A DNA stretch of 64,000 nucleotides from Brasenia schreberi (taxonomy: Eukaryota; Streptophyta; Magnoliopsida; Nymphaeales; Cabombaceae). The stretch's first letter is position 1. Every line of letters begins with the position of its first letter. Both the position numbers and the translations under genes were made by a program. Below, piece by piece: positions 12,501 to 23,719 of this stretch. The DNA is taken from NCBI GenBank assembly GCA_036023115.1, contig JAYKKT010000073.1:19708501-19772500 (forward strand), given 5' to 3'. The notes under the pieces were generated by a model. The model did no database searches and was not told the origin of the DNA. It saw only the letters and a list, made by a program, of their open reading frames with translations.

Positions 12501-13628
12501 CATTGTTTCAAGTTAACTGGGTGATATTTCCTGATCTTTCTTTCCTTTAACAATCACTTTCAGTGGTTGCCATCACTTCTTGTATTGGTATCGATCATCA
12601 TGAGCTTCTTTGTGGTGGAATCTTCAACTTACCTTCCTGTGGTAATATTTGGCACATACATGAGTTGGATTTACTTGAGGTACCTTCAGAAAAAGCCAGA
12701 GACAGGTCTCAAGGGTGACCCGAGTGATGAGTTTGCCTTTGCCACATTTTTCCCTGAATTCTTGAGGTACTGTGACTTGCGTTCCTTCTTTTCCTTGTCA
12801 TGCATCTCAACCAGAATAATCTGTCTTCAGTTTTCACTGTGTTGCACTTTGTTGTTGTGCTCTGCAGGCCCCTTGTGGATCCCGTTGCCACAATTTGTGA
12901 TCGTCTGTTTTGTGGAAGATCTGATGCATCCAATCAACCCAAAGGTCATATATTGGGCGATACGCCATTGCCTGGTTCTGACCCTATAGAGGCATCTAGG
13001 AGGAGGTGATTTCTAACTTATCTACTTTATCAGCACGAAGTTGATCTTGTAGGTGTTTGATGCACTGTTGCTATGTAGCACGTTATATTTACAGAGTGTC
13101 CTATTGAAGGCACTTGTTTGAGATTCACAAGGCAGATTCAAATAGCAAGATGACGTTAGGTGATTTTGAGTTGTGTGGTTATAAAATGGTCTGGATCGCA
13201 CCTCGATCACGAATTTCTCAGGTTCTGTTTGAGATACACAAGGCATATTTGCAATAGAAAGATCAATGTGTACCACTGCTGTGAAATTCGGTGATTTTGA
13301 GTTACCTGGTTGTAAAATGGTCTTAACCACACCTCAATCACGAATCTCTTCAAAATTCTGTTAATATTTCTTCAGACGTTTGATGTCCGAACGGGTGTGG
13401 AGTTGTCTGCCTACTAGCTTGAGATAATGATTGCTTTTTCCTCATTCTCTTTGGCACTTGTTCATCATCTTCATTGACCTTTCGAAGATCGAGTGGAACT
13501 CTCAATTTCAAAAATTTACTTTCAGACAACGTGGTGCCCGGGCTCTAGAAGAAAGGTTAGCAGAGAAGACTGGCACCGCAGGGACTACCGAAGAAACCTC
13601 CAGGCTTGGTGGGGAAGAGAATGTTTGA
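6245..13628 (+). CDS. TMEM115/rhomboid-like multi-pass membrane protein
   Basis: Plant TMEM115 relatives are rhomboid-fold, probably non-proteolytic Golgi/endomembrane proteins. Human TMEM115 acts in retrograde Golgi traffic; the role in plants is inferred. Eight exons join in frame: 6245-6274, 9220-9341, 10191-10251, 10516-10682, 12352-12466, 12564-12766, 12868-13005 and 13526-13628, giving 312 residues. All introns are GT-AG. Diagnostic stretches are FTNLCKGLAVLL, SYLALIPARTIPFAWNLLTA, LLFIGKLLEPIWGSREFLKF, SGFLVGIKQIIPDQELSVL, YLPVVIFGTYMSWIYLRYL and the soluble tail KGDPSDEFAFATFFPEFLR, ending in RGARALEERLAEK. Several hydrophobic segments cover the first two thirds. The start is the ATG in exon 1 (only ten codons), which joins exon 2 in phase 0; the next ATG would lose the N-terminus. 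Intron 1 is 2.9 kb. Intron 4 (10683-12351) carries a TIR transposon. Confidence 0.93.
9503..9546. repeat. Compound (CT)n(AT)n microsatellite
   Basis: Lies in intron 2 of the TMEM115-type gene. A CT run passes directly into an AT run, the same order as at 29581, 60783 and (reverse complement) 45859. Confidence 0.9.
11097..11621 (-). pseudogene. Coding fragment inside transposon A
   Basis: A 174-codon minus-strand frame, open but with no convincing ATG of its own parent gene. It contains a 16-residue unit duplicated in tandem (DETKDGAVIDAKSSNG, then DETRDGAVIDAKSSNG), a Gly/Lys-rich stretch (SKGKGKKGKGNGGSGG) and a Pro/Tyr-rich end (LLQQYPPPLIPPVSIGYGQW). This composition recalls the tails of heavy-metal-associated isoprenylated plant proteins, but there is no HMA domain and no CaaX end, so the parent is unproven. 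It is clearly GC-richer than the surrounding intron. I read it as captured host coding sequence rather than a working gene. Confidence 0.5.
11669..11775 (+). repeat. tRNA-derived SINE nested in transposon A
   Basis: Box-A-like GTTAGCTCACCTGGTAGAG is followed by box-B-like GGTTTCAGCCTCCC about 65 bp later and then an A-rich tail. It lies inside copy A, so it inserted after the transposon. Confidence 0.5.
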
Positions 13629-14340
13629 AGGCTTGGGAAAAATACATTTTTGCCTTCAAGGTGTTGCCTTTTCCTTGGTTATATTTAGGAAACTGAGCTT
13701 TTCTGTCTTTGAGAATTCTTTAGGCAACATCAAATTAGTGTCACCTACGTCTGTATTCTTGTCCAATTCCCCCCACCTTATTTGCGACTATCCATGTATT
13801 ATCCGTTTAAGCCTGTATACAACGGCTGATGTAATTCTGCTGCAAGTCTAAGTTTTGTCCTTCTGAGTTTTTGATGCGGCCATTTCCTTGTTTTATTGCC
13901 TAGCTGTTTCTACGTGATTCTTAATGCAAACATTGAATATTTGGTAGCTCTACAAAGCACAACCCCCGATGTAAAGATAACTGTTTAAGTTAATCGAGTC
14001 GAACACGAACAATGTGTGCATGATTCAGTTCAGCTTGTATAAGCTCTGAAAGTTCATGGCATGAATTAGTTGGTTACAAATACATTTGGTTTCTGTGCAC
14101 CTAGCAATTATAAAAAATTAGGACGATTCTACCTACTCCAACGGTAAGGACGCTCCTTACTATTAAGCTAACAACCTGATTGTGATAAGGGGTTTTAAAA
14201 AACATATTTAAAAATATAGTTAGTGGCGGTTTGGAACTGCTGGTTCTGGTTTCGGAGATTATCATGGACTGTGATTTAAGCTAATCAGAAAACTTACGCA
14301 TGTAATATATGATTTTGATAACAAATTAACTTTACATCAC
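13629..14340. other. TMEM115 3' flank
   Basis: The first few hundred bases are probably 3' UTR of the TMEM115-type gene. I see no further coding region; the remainder is AT-rich with no recognisable repeat. Confidence 0.4.
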
Positions 14341-14341
14341 T

Positions 14342-14425
14342 CGGAGCGTTAGCTCACCTGATAGGGCACTTGGCTGATGTGATGTAGACCGAGTGCGTGC
14401 ACACTCGGGTTCAGCCTCTCAAACA
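14342..14425 (+). repeat. tRNA-derived SINE
   Basis: Box-A-like GTTAGCTCACCTGATAGGG and box-B-like GGGTTCAGCCTC are separated by about 45 bp. The copy abuts the 3' tail of the LINE on its right. Confidence 0.5.
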
Positions 14426-14429
14426 ACAA

Positions 14430-15235
14430 CAACACCTAGACGGGGTTGGCTACATGGATTTTTTGTTTCCATAGATCCCTATCGTGTGCCTTGTTAGCAG
14501 TTAACTCACAATAAGCTAGATCATTCTTTATTGTTTCTTTCCAACACTTTTGTGGTCATGCTCTATCTCTTTTAATACTTTCCAAATTTAGTTTTTCTAA
14601 TCTTCTTAAAGGTTTTTCTTTTGATCTTCTTTCTATATGTCCAAACCATCTTAAATGATATTCTCTCATTTTATCTTCTGTTGGTGTCACTCCTAATTTG
14701 TTTCTAATAACCTCATTATATATACGGTCTTTTCTTGTATGACCACTCATCCATCTCAACATCTTCATTTTTGTCACAGACATCTTTTGTACATGTTAAA
14801 TGATTAACTGCCCAATACTCAGAACCATAAAACATGGCAGGTCTAATTACTGCTCTATAATATTTACCTTTTAACTTTAATGGTATCTTTATTACAAAGA
14901 ATACCTGATGCTACTCTCTATTTTAACCAACTAGCATTAATTCTATGCGTAACATCTCCATCAATTCTTCCATCACTCTGAAAAATTGACCCTAGGTATT
15001 TAAAACTTTCCTTTTGGGAGATGCAATGTGTGTCAATTTTAATTTCTATGTCCTCTGAGGTAACCAAATGATCAAACTTACATTCCATATATTCTGCCTT
15101 TGTTCTACTAAGTTGGAGGCCTTTGCTTTCTAATGTTTCTCTCCATAGTTCAAATTTTCTATTAACTTTTTCCTTAGACTCCTCCAAAGTCCTCACACAT
15201 ATTTTTGCACCATCATACATATCTCTTTGTAACAA
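14430..15235 (-). mobile_element. RTE-type LINE, 5'-truncated reverse-transcriptase C-terminus
   Basis: Two minus-strand frames encode the C-terminal part of a plant RTE-like reverse transcriptase. 15235-14918 contains LESKGLQLSRTKAEYMEC and SFKYLGSIFQSDG; 14783-14556 contains KMLRWMSGHTRKDRIYNE and HLRWFGHIERR. A frameshift separates them. The 3' end on the minus strand is the conserved tail that finishes in repeated TTG units (AACAACAACA on plus at 14429-14440). The catalytic fingers and palm and the endonuclease are missing. It is a dead 5'-truncated copy. Related tails lie at 23720-24745, 39707-39812 and 50806-51014. Confidence 0.85.
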
Positions 15236-15825
15236 AAAAAAAAATCAGGAGATCATATCGCTCAACATTGATGATACGTATTTGCGAGTTTTCTTCTTTT
15301 AACTACATTCTTGGGGAGTGCACACCTGATTTAAGCCACACTGTCACTGGTTGGCGATGACACAATCACCAATATTGGCACTTTTATATCACCTTTTAAA
15401 ATGTCAGCTTCATCTTTTGGTCATTTTAAGGGCATGACCCAAGACATGGTCGGTTCGGGACCGGCCCATCCATTCGAACCGAAACTGCATCATCACGGAA
15501 CCAACCGAGCCGGCTCCAGGACCATAATCAGGACTGAGGTTCAGTTACAATTACCATGTATAAAAAACGAATCAATATTTTCCTAAACTCCGCCATTCCG
15601 AAGCATTACCTACCTGAAATGTGTTACATTTGGATTCATCTAGACCTTCAACACGCAAACATGTGAACTTGATAGCTCAGACCTGTTTGATGTTTTTATA
15701 TTCGTTTATCGAATAAAACTATTATGTACAAGAGAAAAATAGAACTTTGGTTGAGGCGGCAGTGGATGGTTATGGTGATAACAATCAGCAGTGGTGGTTA
15801 AGGTATAAAAATAGTCAATTTATAG

Positions 15826-15935
15826 CACAAAGAGAGGCGGAAGACCAACACATTCGTAGACACGCACCCCTCAGAAATCGAACTGGCCACCAGTGTGGGA
15901 CTCAGAGAGCTCCGCTAGTTGAGCCAACACTCTGA
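15826..15935 (-). repeat. tRNA-derived SINE, antisense
   Basis: On the minus strand a box-A-like GTTGGCTCAACTAGCGGAG is followed by a box-B-like GGCCAGTTCGATTTC and the body towards 15826, the same layout as the other copies. Confidence 0.5.
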
Positions 15936-16168
15936 GTCTTCCACGATCAAGAACTTGCGCATATATATTTTGATGACGAGTGTCTTTCATCCTATCACTA
16001 TCTATCGGAAAGGAAGATGGTAACAGACGTTTTGTTGGACACCACGTTAACTCATTTCACAATAGATAAGGACGGCTCGTCTCCTCCTCGCGTGCTTCCC
16101 TTATTTCGTTGTCATCGGCCTGTTGAAAATTTGATAGTACACAGTTAGCAGCAAGAGAGTGACGTAGC

Positions 16169-16463
16169 ATGGAAGTCTCTCAGATTTCGAACGCTCCAGA
16201 GAGAAGGTGCGTGCATATTTTCTTATTCTTTGCGTTTGTTTATGATTATCTTGTTTAGCTTAACAATTATTAATGATTAACGCATAGGGGGTTAGTCGCC
16301 GATGAATGGAGGATTCGGTAATGGACGGCGAAAGTCGGTCGTCTCAATGGCTGGGATGCATTCTTTTGGGGATTCTCCAACCATCTCCTTTCCTGTGGCG
16401 GCAGAAATGTGTCGAGTGGTCACCACTAACTTCTTCAATATTCGAATGGCAAAGATTTCTTGA
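16169..16463 (+). other. Possible short first exon and 53-codon ORF
   Basis: ATG at 16169 opens MEVSQISNAPER and reaches a good donor (AG|GTGCGT) at 16206. After an AG at 16286 a second ATG at 16302 opens a 53-codon frame (RRKSVVSMAGMHSF, then DSPTISFPVAAEM) that ends with TGA at 16463. The two do not join in frame at the obvious acceptor. I do not recognise either peptide. It could be the 5' remnant of a gene interrupted by the copia element that starts at 16832, or chance. Confidence 0.2.
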
Positions 16464-16831
16464 TGTGATGAAACCAAACAGTGTCTCATTACGTCACAAA
16501 CAGTTTCCAGAGCATTCACAACAATAAACAAAAACCATGGTAAAAGCAAAATTATATTATTCACACGAGAAACTTATCCTCATTCTGCTCCATTTTTTCC
16601 ACCAAAAGACGAAGGAAGAAGATCAAGATAATCCATAAAACCAGGAACCAACAAAAAGAAAGGAATTTTATCTTTATAGCTACCCTTTTTACTAACTCCA
16701 AGGCGTAACTAGATTAATTACCATAAAGCATATGGAACTGGGGACGTAAGCAACACGGGGAAGGTGGAATGCCCAACACAAATTGATCACCGGCCAAGGA
16801 AAAAGAAAAGATTAGCTTGTGGGCTGACAGA

Positions 16832-17492
16832 TGTTGGCAAAATTCATGAAAATAGATGCATAATAAATCAATATGCAATAAATATAAACATGTCCCAATC
16901 AATAATCACAATTGGAGATCCAAAATAAGATATAAACAAATCGTACGAAAAACAAAATCAGAAGCAACAATCAAAATAAGAACTTATCTGTACGAGTCAC
17001 TTTCGCGGACTTACCTAAGAGAAATAACGCTACGTATGAGTACCTATGCCTTTCTCCCACCATAAAATACACATATCTCCTTGTTTCGAGTCGACCTCGA
17101 TCAAGCCTTAGTCGCCTATGACTAGAGGAAAGGATGATTGGGAGCAGTCACATTATAAGGAATACTACGGGAATCTTGACCGTTAGATCAAAATATTTTC
17201 GTGTAAAAAGATAGACCAAAGATAATTTCTAAACTCAGGCCCGACCCAATGCGCATATGTGGTGTAACATGTCCTCCCAAAACTCTTTTAACTAAGGTTT
17301 ATAAGCTACCAATTATATAAAATAACATGTGGATTTATCTCATTTTTCAATATACGACTAAACTTTGTCTCCTCTTAGTCATCACATATATCAATGTTGC
17401 ATCAATTGAATATTTGAGATACTAACATGAATTAAATGTTATTAATGCACATGAGTTTAATAAATCTAACTTCATTAACATTAAATCTAACA
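16832..17492 (-). repeat. copia 3' LTR
   Basis: Begins TGTTGG and ends CTAACA on plus. It aligns with 21113-21600 from TGCATAATAAA and AATATAAACATGTC onward and again near the end (AATTAAATGTTATTAATG). It is about 170 bp longer than its partner, from insertions between roughly 17060 and 17360. Confidence 0.8.
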
Positions 17493-19142
17493 ATCTCCAC
17501 AATCCTGAAGTGTAAAAGTGCCCTCACAAACATACCATCATATTATGCTTTCAGTAATGATACCTTTTGGTTTGAGCCGTTACCTGAGTTATCCAATATT
17601 ATTCTTATAGGAATTAGGTGAACATTTGTCTTTAACCTTAACCATAGTTGTAAAGTTGTGTATTGGTAACAACATAATAAAAGGCTATGACGTGATCTTT
17701 AGGGGATAATACATTAATGATCATGCATCCATATCCTATATTATGATTGACTTAATGGAATAACCCAATTCCCCTATTGCAGCCTCACAATATCAATCTC
17801 AAAGGATGTATTATTAGCAACATGAATACCACTTTCATTTTTATAGAAAGCCTTAGATGAATCATATGGGGTTTTAAGAGGTCTACAATTTATATATCAA
17901 AATCTCTCTAAAATTTTCTCAACATAGTGAGATTAAAAGATTACTATACCATCAATAGACATGATTTTAAGCTTTAAAATCACACCAACCACACCCATGT
18001 CCTTCATCTCAAACTTACTACATAAGAATGACTTAAATCTCATTTACTATTATTGTATCTGAACTAAACAACAATATATCATCTACATACATACAAAGAA
18101 TGATGAAAATATTATTGACTGACTTATAATATACACTTTTATCATAATCATTAGAAACAAAATAAAAAGATGATATCATATAATCAAACTTTTATATCAT
18201 TGTTTAAAGATTGTTTCAAATCATATAATGATTTAATAAGCTTACACACCTTAGACTCATTCTCACGAGAGACATATCCCTCTAGTTGATTTATATAATT
18301 TTCTTCATTTAGGTCATCATGGAAGAAAGAAATCGGATGGTGTTTATTTGGGAAACTGAGAAATAAGTATCAAAGTAATCTATTCCTTCATTTTGTGTGT
18401 ATCCCTTTATAATTAACATAACCTTGTATTTATTGATTGTTCTGTCTGCATTCAGTTTCTTTTTAAAGATCTACTTGAAACCCCAATAAACAATTAGGAG
18501 GTAAATCCACCGATTCTAAAGTACAATTATAGAGAATTGTCTGGATTTCATCATTAACGGATTTCTCTTAAAACTTAACATCGGGTGAAGTCATAATCTG
18601 CTGAAAGGTGTTAAGACTATCCTCGATATTAAAAGTAACAAAGTCACTTGCAAAGTTCTTTAATATCCTAGGCAATTAATTTATTTGTGGTTTAATGATT
18701 TTCCTAGAGTCATCTAATCTAGAAACAACACAATGAGAATCACTCTCATATTTGTCATCTTTTTCACATGACCATAAATAAAACCACTAGTAGAGTCAGA
18801 ATTTTTAAAAGATACACTTTGGATAACTTCAATCATCAAAGGAAATACATTCTCAAAGAATGTAGCATCAAATATCTCAACTATTGTATTGACATATACG
18901 TCAAAAATATCATATCTAATGACCAAAAATCTATATGCATAATTTGTTTCCATGTAAACCATAAATATAACGTCCACTTTTTTTGTCCAAATTTCTTTCT
19001 CTTATATTTAAGGATGAGTACTTTCGTAAGACACCCCACACTTTGAGATATTTAATACTTGTCTTTCAATCCTTCCAAAATTCAAAGAGACTACTTTCCT
19101 TATGCTTATAGAAAATATTATTCATAATACTGCAAGACATAT

Positions 19143-19505
19143 TTAAAGCTTCTCCCACATGTAAGTAGGTAACTCAAAACTTTGAAGTAAAATATTAACT
19201 ATATTATGAAGAGTTCTATTCTTTCGTGCAACTATTTCATTAAATTGAGGAGAGTAAAGAGCAATAACCTCATGAACAATAACGTTGTTTTGATAATATT
19301 TTAAAAAAATATTTGAGGTATACTCTCTTCCCCTGTTAGACCTTAATCGTTTAAGTACCTTGTATGTTTGAGTTTGTTCTTCATTTTTAAATATTTTAAA
19401 ATTTTCTAAAACAGAATATTTACTTTTAAGTAAGTAAATATAATAATATCTACTCCAATAATCAATAAGTATGATAAAATATCTTTTGTTATCTCTCGTA
19501 GTCAT
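19143..19505 (-). pseudogene. copia integrase core, catalytically dead
   Basis: A 120-codon fragment. The first Asp region (LIDYWSRYYYIYLLKSK) is recognisable. The usual RSDNGGEY box reads RSNRGREY, losing the second Asp. The usual AERKNRTL box reads VARKNRTL, losing the catalytic Glu. It is part of the degenerate copia element and not a host gene. Confidence 0.85.
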
Positions 19506-21112
19506 TCAATTGAATTCACAAATATTAGTGTGCACAAAATCTAAAATCTTGGATTTCTTGTCAACCGTATGAAAAGGTTTTTTAGGTTACTTCACTTACA
19601 CATATATACGAAATTTATGTTTTTTATATATAACAGTATTATGGATAAGATTTAAATTCATTATTCTTTTCATAGAATCAAAGTTTACACAACCCATCCT
19701 AGCATGTCATACATTAGATAATTCAGTATTATACAAAGAAGAAGAAGAAGATTAAACAAAAGTAGAGACTTTATTAATATTAAAATTTATATAAGAATTA
19801 ATAATTGATTGTACGTGAATTTTAAACGGTCCTCTACATCACATAAATATCCCTTCCCAAAGAAACACCTTGAGTCGTATAATGACGACTTTATTACATT
19901 TGTAATCTAACCTTAATTCATCTCTAACTAAAATAAGACCATTGAGGATATTCCACGAATCATTGGAATGTGTCTTAACTGCCTCAATGTTAAACCATTT
20001 TTTGAAGAAAACTTTAAGTTACACGCCCTTTTTCCTTGACTTTAGCAGTCGAGTGATCCCTTCAGGTCATAATTCTGCTACTAACGGCCTAGTAAGAAAC
20101 AAGTAGAGATTGGTTATCACAAACATGCACATTAGCTCTAGTGTCTACAATCCAGTACTTTGATCCATAAATAAAAAGGAGATGAGGTTTAAGAGATAGA
20201 TACTTATTACTAGCAGGTACAATGGTCACCGCCATATTGATCATAGCTCCTTCAACAACTAGAGGTTTCTTAGCTTTCTTTTAGAAACAATCGCTCACCC
20301 AATGTCCAACCTTACCATAAAGCCAACACGATTTGTTCATAGATTTCTTTTGGATTTAAGACCATGGTTGATGTATTTGATGTTTTCTCTTATGATCATT
20401 AAGTTGTTTCCTTCCGATCGTGAGGTTAACCATAGAGGTGCTCTCTACAGACAATGAGTTTTTGACTTCTATGCTCTTCCCTTAATGCTATGTCTACTAT
20501 TAGATCATAAAGGGTCATCTTATCATTCTTATACTTGAGATCTATGCTGAAACCCTCTCAAGACTTAGGAAATTTCTCAATAATAAATATAACAATGAAC
20601 TTATGAAGAAGCTCCATCTCCATTTCCTTCAAACAATGATATAAAAAGTGAAACTCATGAGCCTGTTTAATTAGGTTTTCCCTCTACTATTTGATACTTA
20701 AGAAATTTGATTACAAAATACTTTTTATGACCTAGGTTTTAAGTATTGTATTTTCGATCCAAGGCATATGACATATCTTTTGTTGTCGTAGAAAGGGAAG
20801 AACTATATACATTGAATAAAATATTCGATAATACTAATAAAATACAACAATGACACATGATGTCCTCTTTTCACTTATGATTTTATTTTAGTTTCTTGGG
20901 TTAATATCATCATGTTGGGGACAATCCGATCAGACTCGATATACAAATGCAAGCCTAACATGATTAACCAAATTTTCATGTTGTTGCCAACGTTTAAAAT
21001 GAAAAATGACAAACTTTTTCGGCATTAAGGTAAAGTCAACCTTAAGTTGGAGGGTAAAGGTCATAAACATATTTACTATAAAAATAATGAATTTTCTAAG
21101 ATTGTTGGTAAA

Positions 21113-21600
21113 ATATGTAGAAATAAATGCATAATAAACCAATATGCAACAAATATAAACATGTCTCAATCAACAACAATAATCGCGGATACAATATAAG
21201 TCATAAAAAATTTGTATGAAAAACAAAAGTAGTAGCAATCAAAATAAGAACTTATGTGTGTGAGTCATCCTTACATACTTGTCTGAGAGAAATAAACGCC
21301 TCGCTATAAGTATGTATGAGTATTTACGCCTAGAATACCACATACAAAAGGGAGTAGAGAAAAAAGATAAGAAGAGAGATTTAGACGTGTGATTAAAGAG
21401 CCCTAATCACTTATTTATAAAATGTGTTGTATCATAGATCGTAAATACGATCCAAACGAATCTCTTCGCCCCCATGAATTAAATGTTATTAATAATCATA
21501 GCGTAGATCCGATCCAAATGACCCACTTCTCCCTCCGCATTAATTAAATGTTATTAATGTAAGTGGGGTTTAATAAACCAACTTAATTAACTAAATCAAC
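21113..21600 (-). repeat. copia 5' LTR, abutting the PIP1 promoter
   Basis: Starts TGTTGG at 21113; similarity to the other LTR fades at 21600 (CTAAATCAAC). It contains an internal duplication of AATTAAATGTTATTAAT. Its right edge is about 32 bp before the aquaporin TATA box. The element points away from the aquaporin, so this is a head-to-head arrangement. Confidence 0.75.
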
Positions 21601-21631
21601 GAGAGGAAGTCTCTTGCTTGCCTTGTTGCTC

Positions 21632-21639
21632 CTATAAAT
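21632..21639 (+). promoter_or_regulatory. TATA box of PIP1
   Basis: CTATAAAT lies 94 bp before the ATG, a plausible distance for a transcription start near 21665 and a purine-rich leader (GACAGAGAGAAAGAAC). Only about 30 bp of non-LTR sequence precede it. Confidence 0.6.
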
Positions 21640-21732
21640 CATCTCCCTGTCTGCGGTAGAGCAGCTGAACCAAGCAGCGACAGAGAGAAAGAACTAGAAG
21701 AGTAGGAAGAATTTTACTTCACAGTAACAGTA

Positions 21733-22934
21733 ATGGAGGGGAAGGAAGAAGACGTGAGGCTGGGAGCGAACAAGTTCTCGGAGCGGCAGCCGATCGGCAC
21801 GGCGGCGCAGAGCCAGGACAAGGACTACAAGGAACCACCGGCGGCTCTCCTCTTCGAGCCGGAGGAGGTCAAGTCATGGTCCTTCTGGAGGGCAGGGATC
21901 GCCGAGTTCATGGCGACCTTCCTCTTCCTCTACATCACGATCCTCACCGTCATGGGCGTCAAGAGCTCTCGTACCGGCCTCTGCGACACCGTCGGCATCC
22001 AGGGCATTGCCTGGGCCTTCGGGGGCATGATCTTCGCGCTAGTCTACTGCACTGCCGGCATCTCCGGTGGCCACATCAACCCGGCCGTCACCTTTGGTCT
22101 CCTCCTTGCCCGGAAGCTCTCCCTCGTGAGGGCCCTGTTCTACATCGTCATGCAGTGCTTGGGCGCCATCTGCGGCGCCGGCGTCGTCAAGGGCTACAAG
22201 GGGGCTTCATTCTATGACTCCAATGGCGGTGGTGCCAACATCGTCAACAAGGGTTACACCAAGGGAGACGGCCTCGGCGCTGAGATCGTCGGCACCTTCG
22301 TGCTTGTCTATACTGTCTTCTCCGCTACCGATGCCAAGAGAAACGCTAGGGATTCTCACGTTCCCGTAAGTCTATCTACACACAAGAAATTATGATTTGC
22401 TTTCGGTTATAAATGATTCTTTCCCTTTTAGGTTCCATCTTTTAACTTAAGGTGCTAGAGTGCTTGATCGTGTTTGTGAGTTCTAAACTCATGACAGTCT
22501 GGTTTTTATTCCTTGTATTTGCGTTGGTAAGGATTGTTTTTAAGATTGTTCATGATTTCATGGTGATGGACAGATCTTGGCTCCTCTGCCCATTGGATTC
22601 GCTGTCTTCCTTGTCCACTTGGCCACCATACCCATCACAGGAACTGGCATAAACCCGGCCAGAAGTCTCGGAGCTGCCATCATCTACAACAATGGCAGAG
22701 CTTGGGATGATCATGTACTTTTCTCTTCATATCTTGGTTTCTTGTCATTAACCGAGAAAAATCATTAAGCTTCTAAGATAATCCTTATTTAGTATGTAAC
22801 ATAACTCTAATATTGGTTTGTGCGTGCAACTTCTGCAGTGGATATTTTGGGTCGGACCCTTCATTGGAGCTGCGCTAGCTGCAGTTTACCACCAAATTGT
22901 GATCAGGGCTATTCCGTTCAAATCCAGACCGTGA
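21733..22934 (+). CDS. PIP1: Plasma-membrane aquaporin, PIP1 subgroup
   Basis: PIP1 proteins are plasma-membrane MIP channels for water, and in some cases CO2 or H2O2, usually active as heterotetramers with PIP2. Three exons join in frame: 21733-22365, 22574-22714 and 22839-22934, 289 residues, the family's normal length. The N-terminus ([15 protein letters not shown], then [10 protein letters not shown]) is the PIP1 signature. Both NPA boxes are present: [12 protein letters not shown] near residues 112-122 and [11 protein letters not shown] near 234-244. The short C-terminus [10 protein letters not shown] lacks the PIP2 phosphoserine tail. Six transmembrane spans are expected from the hydrophobic pattern. 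The last two introns sit at the conserved PIP positions (after DSHVP and DDH). The usual first intron, which normally splits near TAGISG, is absent. Exon 1 is markedly GC-rich against its AT-rich surroundings. A copia LTR ends just upstream of the core promoter. Confidence 0.97.
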
Positions 22935-23309
22935 TGATTTCTACCGACCCACCTCACTTTTCTGCTCCTGCTTTTCATCTATACTTAGCTGTCACTGTGC
23001 ATCATGATGTACCCACCCATCTTTTCCACTTATGTGTTTGCTAGTGCGCTCTGTGATTGCATTTGTATATCCATGTGTGTTGTGCGTATGCGTGTGTGTA
23101 TGTTTTACCTACTAGTGCAATAATTGGTGCCAAGGACGAAATGACAAAGATGGATCAAGTGAATATTTTAGTTGCTCCTTTCTTTTCGTTGCTTTATCAT
23201 CTTTTTTTCTTTCTCTTGGTTCGGTCTGGTGTAGTAGCGTCTGCTTTTAACTGGGGAATAAAGAGGGGATGACGGGCGTGCTGGAGTTTGCTTTTGTCTG
23301 CTCCACTTT

Positions 23310-23315
23310 AATAAA
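23310..23315 (+). terminator. Poly(A) signal candidate of PIP1
   Basis: AATAAA lies about 375 bp after the PIP1 stop codon, in a T/G-rich 3' UTR-like region. It is the best near-upstream element in this flank. Confidence 0.4.
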
Positions 23316-23719
23316 GCATATGAAACGCCTGGGGCAAGCGCACCTTTCCCGAGTTGAATCTCTGTCTCTCTCTGAGTAATAGAAAGAACTCTGAATGGGA
23401 TGTAGGTTCATTGAACGATTGAACATTTACATAGATATACATGCATACAATACTGCATGATTGAGAGGAAGGGGATGTTGGAGGCTCCTGTGAGTCCACG
23501 TGCATAACCACTTGGTAATCAAATAAGAAAATATATAAATCATAATATTTAGTGGGGTATTTAAAAGAATGAAGTGAAAGAGATTCTTAAACCTATGAAA
23601 ATTGGTAAGTTTGTTGGACAAATTTTTTAAGAGAGAACAGTATCACTTGACTTATAAGATTATTTAATAAAATATAGAAAAATCAAACCCATATATAAGA
23701 AAAAGAAAGACATCCAAAA

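Larger units (their letters stand above)
15240..16831. other. Intergenic stretch with SINE and weak short exons
   Basis: Around 15440-15560 are GGTTCGGGACCGG-type dispersed repeat words. 15826-15935 is an antisense SINE. 16169-16463 holds two weak coding candidates described separately. The rest is unremarkable. Confidence 0.4.
16832..21600 (-). mobile_element. Ty1/copia LTR retrotransposon, degenerate
   Basis: Two diverged direct LTRs (16832-17492 and 21113-21600) bracket about 3.6 kb of internal DNA read on the minus strand. Next to the low-coordinate LTR the minus strand shows a polypurine tract TGTGGAGAT running into TGTTAGA, typical of copia 3' LTR junctions. Domains in minus order are a degenerate zinc knuckle at 20340-20288 (CWLYGKVGHWVSDC, second Cys replaced by Tyr), an integrase core at 19505-19143, and a reverse transcriptase whose MYVDDILL catalytic box at 18089-18078 is intact. 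Stops and frameshifts break all of them. No clear 5-bp target duplication remains. It is old and non-autonomous. Confidence 0.85.

Noticed and set aside
14342..14425. Candidate tRNA gene
   Set aside because: Boxes A and B are present but no cloverleaf or acceptor stem can be formed; it is a SINE head. The same applies to the other tRNA-like segments.
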